A stretch of DNA of 64,000 nucleotides from Cardiocondyla obscurior (lineage: Eukaryota > Arthropoda > Insecta > Hymenoptera > Formicidae). The notes beneath the pieces are model-generated. The model was given only the letters and a program-made list of their open reading frames with translations. It had not been told where the DNA came from and did not search any database. The stretch covers positions 2,426,395 to 2,490,394 of the forward strand of contig NC_091872.1 in NCBI RefSeq assembly GCF_019399895.1, read 5' to 3'. Positions 13,527-27,808 of the stretch are shown here, piece after piece. The stretch's first letter is position 1. Each line of letters begins with the position of its first letter. The translations under genes and the position numbers were made by a program.

Positions 13527-16500
13527 TCTCTGTTTGTATTAGATTGCTGGCAGGATGAAGATCGTGTGTCAAAAGTCAATAGAAATCTTGAGTCATCATC
13601 GATACAAGTCGTGGATGAAAGCGAAGCAAGTATTTTTGTGAAAAATAAATCCAAGAGTAATTGTTTTAAAAAATATAAATTAAAAAATCTATTAAAATCT
13701 CTATTTTTAATATTCCGATGATTTTTTAACATCGATGAATGTAAGGAAAAATATTTGCTTCTCTTTGTACATGCAATCGTAGCGCTGTAACGTTGGAGAG
13801 CTAATTAAAAAATAAACGTTACTTCTTCGTAGAAGAAAAAAATAAAATAAAATAAAATAATAGTTAAAGAAACTTTTAAGTTAGCAGCGCGCGCTTTCAC
13901 TGTGCTACGATCACCACAGTTAATCGAAGTCCTATTTTAATATTTTTTTTTTTACATGTGCCTGAAGAATAACTGACATAACGTGATACTATTATTTTAT
14001 AATAAATTCATATTTTAATGTGTGGTTAATGCATGCGTAAATAAGAGACGCATCCCATGTTCACGTTCGCAGGAACGCACAAAAATTAATATTCATCTAT
14101 AGACTGTTGTACGTTAAGTATTGTTTGATATTACTTATGTTATAAAGCAAATAAAACAGTTTTTAATTAAACGAAACATTTATAAAGCTATTTAACGGTG
14201 TGTTTGATTGAAAGCGTCATCGGCCACAAAGAAATAGCTTAAGAAATATTTCGACAATACGATCTACTTTCTTTTCCACAATAATTTACGTATTTCTTAC
14301 CTTTAAAGATTTTTAATCGACCTACTCGACACATAATACTTTTTAAGTATCCATATTTTTCTTCTTCTTTTTTTTTTCTTAGATATATTTCAATATGAGA
14401 CGGTTTATCTATTTACAGAAGTTTGGCTAGTTGCTTTTATAGATACAAGTAAATTAAATACGTTTATAATTATAAATTATTCTCACAATGCTGCATTCAT
14501 GTAAAAAATGACTAAAATAAAGGTTCGGCGAACGCAAGGATAACATATATGGTACGTATACACATTATATACAGCTTTCGTAATTACAAGACTTAGTTAC
14601 TAGCTTCAATTAATATTTATAAGAATACGCATGTTCTTCTGCCGCTAATACTTCTCGCTACTACGCATCTTTTGACTACAAAGAATAAATTAACGTCTTC
14701 ATTCAGAACAAGTCTTTGACAATGTAACAAGAGCTCGTTCCTTTATCGCTCGACATCCGCTATCTGTGGCGTGACAAAATTTCGAGGGGAAAACATCGTG
14801 CGGAATATCGTATTTTAAATAATTACATGAGCATTAAAATAGCAGCAAAACGGAATAACGATTAAGAGTTTTATATAGCAGAAGGCTTACTTCTAAAATC
14901 TCTGCACTCCGTAACATAGTATATTTCACTTTCGCTCTAATTTTTTATTGTAAGAATAATTTTACTCGTTCATTGCGTTCCCTATGTCGCTACGGCTTTG
15001 GTTATTATTGATATCGGTAATTCGTATCGTCAACACCACCGGCTAATTAACAAAATTATCGGAATCCATCCTATTAAAGATTAATTCTCTTTCAAATTTT
15101 TACAATATATTTTAAGGAATTTTATTAAATATATTCGTTTATGTATATGTATATATATATATATGTATATATATCTCTCTTTTTATTCATCTTATGATAA
15201 TTCACGAATTTGCCTCTTAAAATATTCTGTATATCTCTGTTTCGGGAAACGTACGTGTCATTAATCATCATTTTGTTAACTGAAATTAATGATAAGTTGT
15301 ATGTAAGCACGATCCTCTATCCCTTGGATCCTTGTTTTTATTAAATTATGAGAAGCTTTTTTTTCTTTTAAACATTTCTTAAAATAGATTACTGAAAAAA
15401 TAGAATTTTCAAAACACTATCGAATTAATTTTACTAATAAATGATTCTAATTATTTTAAATCTCTGCATTTAATAACTGCAGAAACGTCTGAAGTAATTA
15501 TAGATACTAAAGTCATGACTTTTTAAGCAACAATTAATTCAATATTTAAATAGATCCGAGGGACATTTGTAAAAGATAAAACAATGATTACACTACACAT
15601 TCACTACGCCAATTTTTAAATTTCCGACATACATCACATCGAGTCACATAAAAATAAAATAAAATAAAATAAAAAAAATATATATATATTAAAAAAATAG
15701 ACGAGAAGTTATTTTTTAATTAAAATGTCCGTATGTAGAGGCAAACCATCAACATGGTCGGTGTACAGGTACATTTTATCGCTGTATTAATTGTCCTAGC
15801 ACTTACACGTGTACGTGTCTGCACATAAGGGATTTTTCGAAGATCGCTAAAAACGGATACACGACACTGGAGATATATGCAACAACTTGCTAGCGGAATA
15901 TTAAGCGCATATTTCGTTTTAATATTCTCTTAAGCGGCAAAACAATTTTTATGTATCACGTGTACGAAGCAATTAATTGAAATTGGAAATTGAGAAGGAT
16001 AAAAATTATTTCTGTATGTACCGACTATGAAAGTTAAGCGTGGACCGCGATATGTCCTATACCCGTATCCTCTAACTTTTCTACATTTCCTCGTGAAAAT
16101 AAAATCTAATTTGTGTGTGTGCTTGTGTGAGTGAGAGTGTGTGTGTTACATCGTGAGCAAAAGTGAGATATGTGAAATCTACACAAACCGTGTGTATGCA
16201 TGTCTCTCTAATTCTCATAATTACTTGGTCTGTGACACGGGATTAGAATTCTCTAATTACTTTTTCTCTTCGCTTGTCGCTAATTTATCCATTCTACAGA
16301 GTCAAAGATTTAATATTATACACCTTTATGCCGATGTGTCTATTCTTTTTTTTTTTTCTTTTTTTTTCTTTTTCTTTCGTGACTTGTGTACGACGTTCTG
16401 AATAAAATTATTGTCTTGGCAATAATATAAAAAGTCACATCAGGTAACACTGCAGTTACTATTTATCATTATCAAAATATCTCGTGAATATATGTCTTCG

Positions 16501-19500
16501 AAAAGAAGTGAAACCTTTGCGCAAAATGATCATCTATCCGGAGACGAAATAATTTCGTCCTCTCACTTGACTGAACTTTCTAATAGCATTTAAATTGCTT
16601 TTACAATATCTTTTCAGTTGAATTACATTCTCATTTAAGATAAATATAACTTCTCTCTCGACATATATCACAATCTTTCATTTTCCTTTCGACAATTAAA
16701 GCGTCGTAAAAAATTCAGAGATTAGTTAAAGAGAAAAAAAAAAAAAAAAAAAAAAAAAATTGCACTTCGTACAATAACTCGCTCGAATAGTTTTTCCCTT
16801 GGCTAAATTTTCAAAGCTGGATTCCTAGTTAAATCGACACACTATCGAATACGTTACTAATATTGCGAATACATTTAATACGTTTAGCATTACGGCGTGC
16901 TACTTGCAAATAACGGGAAGACACATTGCACGTTCTATTATATTTAGTATATGTGTATGTGTAGTCAGCGCAGAATTTGATTAAACGGTTTACTTGGTGT
17001 TTGATTGCGTACGAGCAACGATTATAATTACGTATTAATTAATTCGATAAATTTTCGTATCTGCATTGCATTCACGTATTAGCTTTACTTAATCGAATTG
17101 TCGTAAGAGTAAATTACCGAAATTAAGTAGTGAGCTAACAAATTGTAAGCAGAATATTGTTCCATTCAACGAGCACGATTGAGAAAGAATCTTTAAACGT
17201 GCTTAAAAAATAATACTCGTTGACATACTCGTCTACACTTTGCTAATGTACTGTATATTAAATTAATTTTTTTTTTCTTTTTCAATAATATAATACTTTC
17301 TTCAGTAATCTACTCTTTCTAATATACAAGAGCAAATGTCCATATAAAATATCAAAATAGTTTAACATTCCGCGAATAATTATACATTTTACTTTGACGA
17401 TTCTTTACAATTCAATGTACATGCCTATCTCGCCTAAAAAGTGCAAATTAAAGATGTTAACTTGCAAACTCTCGACGTCAAAATACCGTGGAAAGAAGTG
17501 TCAGATAATATACTTATATTTTTTTTTTTTTTTTTTTTTTTTTATAATGAATGTGTCCTCACATGCGACGATACACGCCAAAGTGTTGATTCGAGAAGCA
17601 AATGAAATACGTATGTATGTATATTCACGTATCTCGCAAAACTAATTTTCGAAAACTCCGGATCATCTTGCAACTGGGTGTAAATGAATCACTTGACTTA
17701 AACGTAATTAATTTTAAATTTTGTCGAAACTTTCTCTTCTATATTATTTTACTATTTATTAATAAATAACTGACTTTGTGCGTAATTAAACTCTTTCCAG
17801 CGAGCGAATATTAGTAATATTAAATTCTAGTATCAATCTTGTAAAAAAAATAATACAAATAAAATACTGAAATAATATCATTCATCAATACATTCGTTAA
17901 TAATTAATTGTGCAAATATAATTCTTAACGATATTATTAAAATAATCCAAATAAAAAAAGGGAATGTTTGTTCAAATTAGAGTTTCAATTTAATTAATAA
18001 ATCAAATTTCGTTAAATAATTTTAAAAATTAATGAAATAAAATTAATCAGTTTACAATGTATAAAATATAAAACAGATCATATTTTTCATATCTAAGCTC
18101 TACATATTCCTTTCTTTTCAATATATAGTTAACTACTTCTGTTGTTAAAACAAAGAAATGCATTCTTCTCCCAGTCTTAAGATCGATCACATAGAAGTTA
18201 TTCCGCTGCTTTATAGATACATACCATCGTATCGTCGTTATCAACGTAAGTAGAAAATTACTGAGTACAAAAAAAACTTAGATTCGCGAACTATGCTTCC
18301 TAACACACAGTTATATATGAATAATTTACAAAAAAAAAGTTACTTGTGAACAATGAAAATTGTGACTTGAAGTCCTCGATACTAAGTCATTAAAAAAAAT
18401 TTAAAAAATAAAAAAAAAAACCAATTATATTGCCGTTCTATTTTGTTGTCCTTTCTTGTCGCGTATATCACAATGACTTCATCAGAACACTAACTCGATG
18501 ATAAGTCCGTGTTGTTTCAAGGATTACTTCTAAGCAGAATAAATGTATAAATCAATTACAAATTTATCAAGTGGCAAATCAGGCTGTTAACGGCATTGTA
18601 AATACATGTCGAGCGAAAATTGGCCGTGTTTCATATTTACAATTGCCCAAATTAGAGACACTGATGAATACAATGTCTTAAAAAGATAACATCATCGAGA
18701 TAATCCTATTCCCGATGAAATGAAGCATGGAAGCAATATATAAGTTTGAGACGTACATTCCAGGATGCGATAAGAGGATTTTGTACTGTTTATAATCTCT
18801 ATAGAAAATTTTTTTCTATGGAATTCTTCAAAAACGTTTTTACGTCGCTATACATTAATTATCTACTTTCTTTTTATATCGTTGTCGTGCAATTACCATT
18901 ACATAGATTTCACGAAAATTTGATTAGACGAAAATCTCAACAAAGACACGTCTATCTTGTTTAGTCGTGTCTGGATCCTCGGAGCGATAGCGCTTTAACC
19001 TTCGAAAATTACTTGATTTTTTGTAAGAATATAAATATTGTTTAATAATCTCATTTACTAGTCGTTAAAAATACAATAATACTTATTCTATTAAACTATT
19101 ACAATTAAAATATTCTCGAAGGTTAAAAGCTATTGAATATAATGCAATTCTAGAAAGATAGAATTCGAAATCTCGAATCTGTACAGCGTTGCAAGATGCT
19201 TTGTTATCGTTGCGCGTTTAAAACAATAATTTTCTTGCAATAAGGCGGTTTACTAGCTATTTTATTATACATTAAAATATCAATAAAACACAAATAATTT
19301 CTATAAAATACGCTCCTATAAACAATATACTGCCTAAAAATATCACGTTATCAACTTCAATAAGTTGACCTGGATACTTATTTTGAACCATTTAATATAG
19401 TTAAAAAAATTTTTTTACGTCCTTCCTTTCATATGCATACGATTTATAAGAGCGTATTTTTTTCACGTGTATATATATATATATAGTTAAATAAACTAAT

Positions 19501-19934
19501 AAATCGCTTTTAACTTCCGCCTTTATTTCTCGAGGCAGTGCAACTATTTAGCTTCATTTGATCGGGCAATAGGATAATTTCGTTTGCATACGCTTGAATT
19601 CTTATTAAACTTAATATTCTTCATCATAGCTTTGCTACTGAAGGTACTATCTATCCCTAAGACTTGTTAAAGAAAAAGATTATCGCGGATAATTACCAGT
19701 CTATGCGGTATCGACTACACGAAGAGACGGCGACTATAGCAACGTTTAAACTGCGCACTGGCTATGTCGGTCGCACGTACGTTCGCGATTGGATAATTAA
19801 TTATAAAGTTTTTTACCTTTTTTTTATATTTCGATCTCTCACCGTTCTCGTAGTCGTTTCGTGTTATATCCAGCTTAATCACGAATCATGCGAGACTAAA
19901 GTGTAGTCGCATACTCGCTGTTTAGGATCAATAC
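13527..19934. other. AT-rich convergent interval, probably 3' UTRs
   Basis: This 6.4 kb lies between the stop codons of two convergent genes. It is AT-rich with no exon-like frame on either strand. It contains simple repeats: AAAAT units at 13842-13860 and 15652-15671, an AT tract near 15146-15175, a GT-rich stretch at 16113-16146, an A26 run at 16734-16759 and a T25 run at 17519-17543. I see no gene. Its make-up fits long 3' UTRs of the flanking signalling genes plus a short spacer, but that is an inference. Confidence 0.5.
13811..13816 (+). terminator. Candidate poly(A) signal of the RhoGEF gene
   Basis: An AATAAA hexamer lies 285 bases after the stop codon. A second AATAAA sits at about 13644 and others lie near 14150, so the real cleavage site is uncertain. 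Confidence 0.35.
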
Positions 19935-22900
19935 TTAATAGCTGGCCTCGTGTCCAGCGAGAATGTACAAATCCGCCCCTTCTGATTCAGTCAACGTGCC
20001 ACTGTGGACCAAGTGACTCTCCAACATCACAACCCTATTCAAAATATAATGATTAATTGCCTGAAAATTTTGTTAAAACATCTATTAGATTAATATGTAA
20101 TTGGCTCCGTTAAATACATACTTGTCTGAACCAAGTAGCCTGTAAGTTCTACTTGGATCACTAATCTCTTGTGTAACTTCGCCATTCTTAAAACTTCTAC
20201 CTTGCATACCGTGTTTGTGGAATGCCAGTACACTATCAGGTAGGCAAACTGAAATATAAACGATACGATATTTTATTTATGAAAATAACGTAAATTAGAA
20301 ACAGATGAAATGAGTTAAGCTTACTAATAGATTCGATTTGAAAATTAAATTGCAGCTCGGACAGTTGCTTCTTACTAACACGAGGTTTCCCTTGTAAGGT
20401 TACCATTTTCACTACATCTGTAAATACAAAAATGTTCTATTTAATAAAAGTATTCAAATAAAATTTTAATAATATACCCACTTTCGTAACAAACGAGTAT
20501 TGCATCTTTCTCGAATTGTGTAACGTTGATAACGTTTAAATTTTCTCGTCTTGGTATCACAGTTGCTGAAACAATATTTTTATACATATTAGAGAAGATG
20601 ATACATCATCTCAAGCTTAAAAGTAAATTTTTTTTGTTTTTCAATAAAAATTATAAATAAAATAATAAATTAAAATAAACTTATTATCGGATACATATAT
20701 GTAAATACCTGAGCCGTCCATATCTTCTAATTCGTCACTGTGGAACCAACTCGCTCCCGAATTCATATTAATTAAGTCCAATTTTAATTTATTTTGTTGA
20801 TACGGTTGTTTAACCGATACACACACCATCGGATATTCCATTTCAGGTGTAATAACCATTTTAAAAACATTTAAAGGCGACGGTAAAACGCAATCAAAAT
20901 GTTTCAAAAGCATAAATTTGTTTAATGGATCGTACCATTGCATTAAAAATATACCTGCTGGCATTGCACCGCACAGATATTTGTATCTAGAAAACCATTG
21001 TTAGATTAAATTTTCTTTGCATAAAAAAATTATCAATATACTTTAATGTATAATTTTCGAGAAGAATGTACAAATATTATTTACTCACCCATTATATGGA
21101 TTTCTTCCAACACAACATTTAGTACATCCCTTTGTGTCCGGCACTTTCGTAGTTAGCGCAAACTTCCTAGGGACTAATCTTTCTGGTATTTTATTCATAT
21201 GCAACGAAAATCTATGAGTTTGTTTACTCAGTATTGCTAATAAGTCATGTCTATACAATTGAGGCGTTTTTCCTGCAATACACATTATTCATAACGTAAA
21301 AAACATATTAATTAGTAACGTTATATAAAATATATAATAATATCGATAGAAGTCAAGACTCGCTTACCAGAAAGAGACATAAGAACGTCTTTGATGACGT
21401 ACATCCAAATAGTACGTCTAGGATATAATTGATCTATCGCAGTCTCATGAAGCTCGTTCAAATTCAAATTATAAATTCCTTCCTCCGCTGCAATCAGCAG
21501 ATGTTGATCTCTCGTATCTGGATGAATCCAACTTGCAGTACAGTGTATTCTCAATGGACAACCGTTAAACACCTTTGACGTTCAATAAAAAAGAAATATA
21601 TTACAATACAATAAAATAATTTATATAAGCAATAAAAAGTAACTTTTTTTTTAAATTTATAATTTAATATTATTAATTAACATACCACTCAGCGAGAAGA
21701 TAGAATGTAGAAAAACTTTTTGCAAACTGACCTTTGAGAAACACGCTCCCATGTGAACTTTCGGTGTGGGAGGCAGCCCATTACTTATAGGTCTCGGTGG
21801 TGTATGCCTCTTTCGATCCCTTCTTCTTGGAGGAACGGGCGGTGTATCAGACAGTAAATCGGGACTCATACTTTCCCTATCCCGGTCGGCTGATATCTCA
21901 TTGTCACCTGAAAAAGAATGTGCATATTACACAATAAATGTAACAAAACTGTTAGCAATAAAAATAATTTTTTCAATAAGATACTATGATGGCATGATAT
22001 GATCGTGTGAATATCTACATAATTTAAGTGCTAAGCTCATGACGTGTACCGTTTGACTGTGCGGGCTCGTCCCTAGGGCCGCTGTCTGATAATGATCGTT
22101 GGCGTTGCCCATTCACAGCTGTTAAAGACTGAGAACTATTGACGAGACCATATAATTCGTCCACAGAGCTGTGACGTCTGGGACTTGCTTGGGATCCTAT
22201 ACATGAATTTACTTTTTATTTGCATACAGATTTAAAGAGGAAAACTATTTACAGAATATGCGAATGTAATGAGATTGTTTTCATCAATTTACAGTATAAT
22301 TTACCCACCGGACACGTTATAATATGGGCAATGGACTTCGCAATCGTTTGAAGATTCCCCCAGTGGAAGAGTAGCTCTAAAAATAAAAAAAGAAAGAAAA
22401 CGTTTAAGCAAATAATACAATTGTTTTCCTTAACCTACCATGAAAAAAGAAATATAAACGTTGTTAATAAAGATTGAGTAACATTTTAAAAATTAATGAA
22501 CTATGTGTGTTAGTAATTTAAATTTCTGTTTTACAAATAAAATTAATGTTTAAAAACGTATATTTCTTTTGGAATATGTGATAGTTTTCTTTTTTTTTTT
22601 TTTTTTTTTTTGGATAAAAACATTTTAATAAAATGATGGAAAAGTGAGAAAAATAAAGCTGCATACTTCTAGCAAATTTTAGTACACAAGGCAATCGCGT
22701 AATAAAGGTGTTAATAAGATCGAACGTACATGTGATGCCTATTCTGGTGTTACAGAATATATGAATAAATTTAACATACATTCCCAGGTAAATAAATCAT
22801 ATGCAGAAACAGATGTCAGCCATTAATATTCCCCACATAATCAAATCAAATTTTGTTTGTACTTGGATCGTTCAGTAAAAAATATTTAAATGCAAACATA

Positions 22901-25900
22901 TTAATGAAATAATATAATGCGGTGTAAATCTGTGCGTGTGTTTGTGTATGCGTGTGCACATGTTTTTGATTTATTATGATTTCAATTAGTCATTCACAGT
23001 AAAATAAATCATATTTTTAATGATACCTTATCAACTGAAAAATCGGAAATGATATTTACTGTATTTATTATTTATTTATTTACTTACTGCAGGGAATATA
23101 GCTGGTCGCAATGCCCACCAACCATCGACATTGCATTCCCCCTGCACACATGTGAAATTGTGGTCATATACTATAAAATTATAAACTAGTTTTGTGATGC
23201 TACTTGATATGTGACTACATTGGAATAGCTTGGAATTTTGTCAGCAATGTATTTAATGTAATATCATGTACATACAAACAAAATATTTAAAAAAAATTAT
23301 ATAGTAAAACAATTAATACTGTTTCTGCTTTTCAAACACGTTATAACTTTACATTAGAATCTATTAACGTGATCAAATGGATGTCACAAATATAATCAAC
23401 TCTCACAAACTGCGTTTAAAACTTCCAGTGTGACAAGTAGTTATAAATATTAACAATTAATAAATACGAAATCAAAAATCGACAATCCTGTATAATAGAA
23501 ATTTTAATTAATAAACATTTTGTGTTAATTGCAAGTTTGTAATATGTTTGTGTTACACATATATGGATATAAACTTCCTTCACCAGTATGACTAATGCAC
23601 TAGAAATAGTTTAATGTTTATTAAATTGGAAAAAAGCTAACATGCAACAAATAACATCGATATGTAACAGGAAATACACTTCACTCTATATCTATCTAAA
23701 AATTGTACATATTAATGTTTTTCTATAAATCACTCTGTGGACGTCGATTAAATTTGTGATAGTCTGTTGTGCTTTTTATTATAGTTTTAGTTTTGTTATA
23801 ATATAATTATATTATTTAATCAATTTCATTATATAACTTTAATGTCGTTTAGTTGCGTTAAAGTAAGTTCTCTCTTGGCTTTAAATGTAAATAATTAAAT
23901 TAAATTTTCTCAAACTTGGACTTTTAGAAATTATACAATTCCTTATTCAACTTAAACGCGACGTAACGAATTATTTGGAAATTATACATATAGTTTTAAA
24001 GGATCAAATAAAAAGTAATTTAAAAAAATTAAAGAAAATATGCATGTTAATTTAAATTATGTGATTTGCAATAAAAGAAAAAAATTAATAAAAAAATGTA
24101 AGTTAGTAAAAGACGAATTAATCGTCTGAGTAATGCACTATACAAGATTTATGCATAAAATTAGGAAATATAAGTGCAAGGTGCAAGGTGCAAGGGAAAA
24201 GGGTTACCTGCCAATACCTTAGCAACAACTCCTCATCAATGTACTGCAATAGACTCCTGTTGGGAGAAATTATTAGAATTACAAACTGATCAGAAAAATG
24301 AAAAATATACAAAGAATAACGAAAATGGATATATATAAAACTAAATGTGCTACGGGAGTAAGGACTAACAGGGATAAAATATAAATATTAAATTTTACGG
24401 CCGAATTTTACGTTATCGAAATGTATCATAATTTTTAAAATAATCTCGATATTCTGTACAAACTAAACGACGGTTTAAAAAATTTTTCGTAAAAAATTAT
24501 TATATGTATTTAAAAAAGAACAAATATAAATGTATATAATTCCTTTTGTTCAATTTTTTATCAATTAAATTGTAATGAATGTATATTTTTATGTAATCGT
24601 TTTAACTTCAATAAAATGCATAACAACTTTTCTATCATGCAATATCATACAAGCAATCACATTTATTACTTAACATGCAAAAGTGTATTCAATTTCTGTA
24701 CATGTACGATGTTAAATCTGTTGTTTAATTATCTAAAACATACATGTTTTTTTTTGTTATTACTAATTCTATCCACAAATAATCTATAGATTAGATTTTT
24801 ATACTTTTTAATCTCACTTTAATATAAAATTTCTGTTATATTATAAAGAAAGTTAAAATTTGTGCTATTTAAATTTGTTGTTCATAACATTACACAGACT
24901 TTTCAATCATTAAAAAAAAAAAAAAAATACTGTTCACTTCAAACCAATGAATTACCTTAAAGACATACGAAATATCTCTGTACCAGTTTTGCTACGACGT
25001 TTCGATATTTTTGTCTTAAAGTTTGCGCCAAGTGTACTAACATAAAAATAAAGTATATCTTTGAAAAATAAACTATCATAATTTTTTTTTCAGTAAAATA
25101 ATTTTTAATTTGCGGTAAGAGAAAAACGGAAACAAATAAATAAGAGATTCAAAAAAATATAAAAATTTTTTTTTTTTTTAATGTCTTTATATTAAAAAAC
25201 TAAATATTTTTTCAGTTATTTCTGGGATTAGCTTTAATAAAAAATTTATTAAGATATAAGAATATATGTGGTGGCTGTTTAAGTATGAAAGTAATGAATG
25301 CACATATTTTTCTCACTTTGATAACTAGTATGACATGATACAAGCATAAGCACATGCCATATGCAATGTATTTATTAGTTACCAGCCAAGAATAAGATGT
25401 TCATGATTTTTATAATACCATATATTATGTGATATAATTGCTGTCTTGTTTAGCAGTTATATAGCATTTAACTTGTAACTTATTCTACATTTCTTTAATT
25501 AATATATACATATATAGATATGAGAAAATGATAGAATAAAATATAAAACAACTTACTTTTCTTGGACGTCTTCAAACGCAGATCCAATTCCACAGTCTGG
25601 ATGTACATCACAATTGTGCACAGCCTATATGCAAACATAAATATAATATAAAATATAAACAAATATAAATTAAACATTTAATATTAATAACTCAAATCAA
25701 ATCGCTTTTACTAATCATCATTATTACAGTGCGTCGATCGCGTGTGTAACGATATATTGAAAAATACTTGTATGGCATTAAAAAATTTTTTTTTATATAT
25801 TCAATAAAACAAAAAAATAAAATAAAAAAATAATAAATATTTATAAAAATTTACCTTTACATTATTCATAATGTCCATAATATCCCATGCTGGATTACTA

Positions 25901-27808
25901 TCGACAGATGGTGATACGGATTCTCTATGTAATGTCCCATCAATGTTAATTTGATCTGCAGATAAATCATGATTACATCAATTTAAGATGATCTATTTAA
26001 TATTATCTATTATTATTTAATTGTTAATGATCTTACCATCGCTATCCAATTGTGATATAGGACTTTTCGGCCTAGGCCTTGCGGTATGACGTGAGGCTAT
26101 TCTCTGTGGAACATTAGGCACTGCTCCATCTTCGTCAGCCTCTAATTCCGTAAACATATGGCTGGGATTCGACACTTTTTGCAATAATTCTAAAGCCAGT
26201 CTCTTACTCATCTCCCCTTGGAAAAATGCATGCTATAATTTAAAACGTACTTCGTGTAGATTATAATATATCGATGTTATTTTATGAAAATATATTTTTT
26301 ATATGTAAATCAAAACTATTAATAATAAAATAACGACCTGTAGCAACTTCTCCGCAGTCGGCCTTTTTTTGGGATTTTTTGTAAGAGCAATTTTGACGAA
26401 ATTATGAAACGTTGGGCTCCATTTATCACGATCTTTCAATGTCGGTGGCTTAAAACCAGATTTAGACATGAGAAACAGAGCGCGCATTGGATGTAAATCA
26501 AACATTGGTGGTTGTAATTCTGCCAATTCAATCGCAGTTATTCCACATGCCCAAATATCACATAATTGATTGTAACCACCTTTTCTTTCTACAGCTGCCA
26601 CCTGTATATTACAAAATATAGCTGTGTTGAAACTCAATGTAGTTTTAAAGTATTTATTAAATGTTATTGATAAATATAAATGTACCTCAGGAGCCATCCA
26701 ATAAGGTGTACCAATAAAACTTTTTCTTTTATTTATTGTTGCAGTGATTTGTGCTGACACACCAAAGTCTGCCAATTTTACATCACCTGCTTCAGTTAAT
26801 AATATATTGGCACCCTTAATATCACGATGCATCTTTCCCATGCTATGTAAGTAAGCTAAACCAGTAAGAGTTTCCCGACACATATAAGCTATTTGTATTT
26901 CTGTTAATGGTCCAGTTACTGGAAATAATTAAAAATCAATATTAAAACAATTTTAAAATTAACTTTAAATAATTTACATATATATATGTACACAAAATAT
27001 TATATACTTATTCTTTTTAAACAGTATTTAAATATTTCATTTATTAAAAATGCTCAATAATTTATATTCTTTTATCAATATCACATATAACCATAAATAT
27101 CTCACATACTATGATATATATCTTGCAATGATCCACCTCCACAATACTCCATACATATCCACAACTTGTCTCTCCTTAAATAACTTCCATAATATGCAAT
27201 TATATTTGGATGTGTGCAGTCCTTCATCATTAGAATCTCCTGTTGAATGATTGCAAAGTCATCACCTAAAAGACATACACATGTTGCAAGCTATTCTACT
27301 TCAGTAACATATAAATTCAGATTTTTTAACAGTTGGGCACTTTCGAAATAAGAGCAAAGTATACACAAAGATAGATAATCTTTAATCTCAAAGTACAACA
27401 AGCATTTTGATATCTTTCGTGTTCTCATGTTACTTTCGTGACTTGTGTCATCAAGAATTACAACAATACTTTATACAAAATTATCTAGTGGTCAGATGGA
27501 GAGACCAATTAAGATAAGCAGATGATAGCAAGCTGCACTTCGTGGACTTCACACTCACCTGGCTCCAGCTTGATAACCTTAATCGCCGCGAGGTCGTTCA
27601 TGGACAGCCGTTTAGCCTATGGAGAAGAATCATAGTAACCGATATCCCGATATGGTGGTTGATGTAGATTCGATACCTATAGAGGAATACCGACCTTGTA
27701 GACGTCGCCGTAGGTCCCGCTGCCTATCCTCTGGATGAGCTCGTACTCGTCCTGGGGATTCCTACGGCTTATGTCACTGGACAACGCATTCGCGTTCACC
27801 GCGGCCAT
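19935..27808 (-). CDS. hppy: MAP4K-type Ste20 kinase with CNH domain (happyhour)
   Basis: Germinal-centre-type MAP4 kinase that feeds JNK and, with Misshapen, activates Warts/LATS in Hippo signalling. Exons on the minus strand: 27808-27695, 27616-27559, 27265-27110, 26918-26686, 26601-26338, 26232-26037, 25955-25855, 25624-25557, 25036-24956, 24256-24218, 23141-23088, 22376-22309, 22196-22050, 21907-21732, 21572-21368, 21272-21089, 20986-20709, 20565-20482, 20417-20325, 20248-20122, 20034-19935. Together 2826 bp, 941 residues, slightly longer than mammalian MAP4K3/5. Kinase motifs: glycine loop IGSGTYGDVY, lysine in AAIKV (about residue 51), HRD at 140-142, DFG at 160-162, MAPE near 187. After a proline-rich linker (PPVPPRRR, ISNGLPPTPKVH) the CNH domain fills about residues 575-930 and ends in the family-typical L-A-G-H-E-A-S-Y. 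I chose the ATG before AAVNANALSS; an in-frame ATG at 28021 would add 71 residues. Exons 9-11 are less certain. Two donors read GTCG, unusual but required by frame. Confidence 0.93.
23088..23141 (-). other. hppy: happyhour exon 11, 54-nt possible cassette
   Basis: Acceptor TGTGTGCAG, strong donor CTGCA|GTAAGT. It has 54 nt, phase 2 in and out, and encodes a neutral linker (G-N-A-M-S-M-V-G-G-H). Joining exon 10 directly to exon 12 also keeps frame (L-L-L-R-A-T-L-P-L), so this is the best cassette candidate of the three. Confidence 0.55.
24218..24256 (-). other. hppy: happyhour exon 10, 39-nt microexon
   Basis: Acceptor CCCAACAG, donor CTAAG|GTATTG. The 39 nt enter and leave in phase 2 and encode S-L-L-Q-Y-I-D-E-E-L-L-L, which resembles the SLLK..EEEL segment of vertebrate MAP4K5 linkers. 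An alternative donor 10 nt further on (GGCAG|GTAACC) would break the frame with the next exon. Three tandem copies of TTGCACY-type 7-mers follow about 23 nt after the donor. Confidence 0.65.
24956..25036 (-). other. hppy: happyhour exon 9, 81 nt, symmetric phase
   Basis: The exon is bounded by TTAG acceptor and TTTAAG|GTAATT donor. It is 81 nt, enters and leaves in phase 2, and encodes a basic linker (K-I-S-K-R-R-S-K). Skipping it keeps the frame. It lies in the linker between the kinase and CNH domains, the least conserved part of the family, so support comes from splice sites and phase only. Confidence 0.55.

Noticed and set aside
24202..24217. Longer version of the 39-nt microexon ending Y-W-Q
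   Set aside because: That donor gives phase 0, which does not fit the phase 2 entry of the next exons.
26299..26337. Extension of happyhour exon 5 past 26338
   Set aside because: The family sequence ends at K-L-L-Q and resumes with H-A-F-F in the exon at 26232, so the extra residues are intron read-through.
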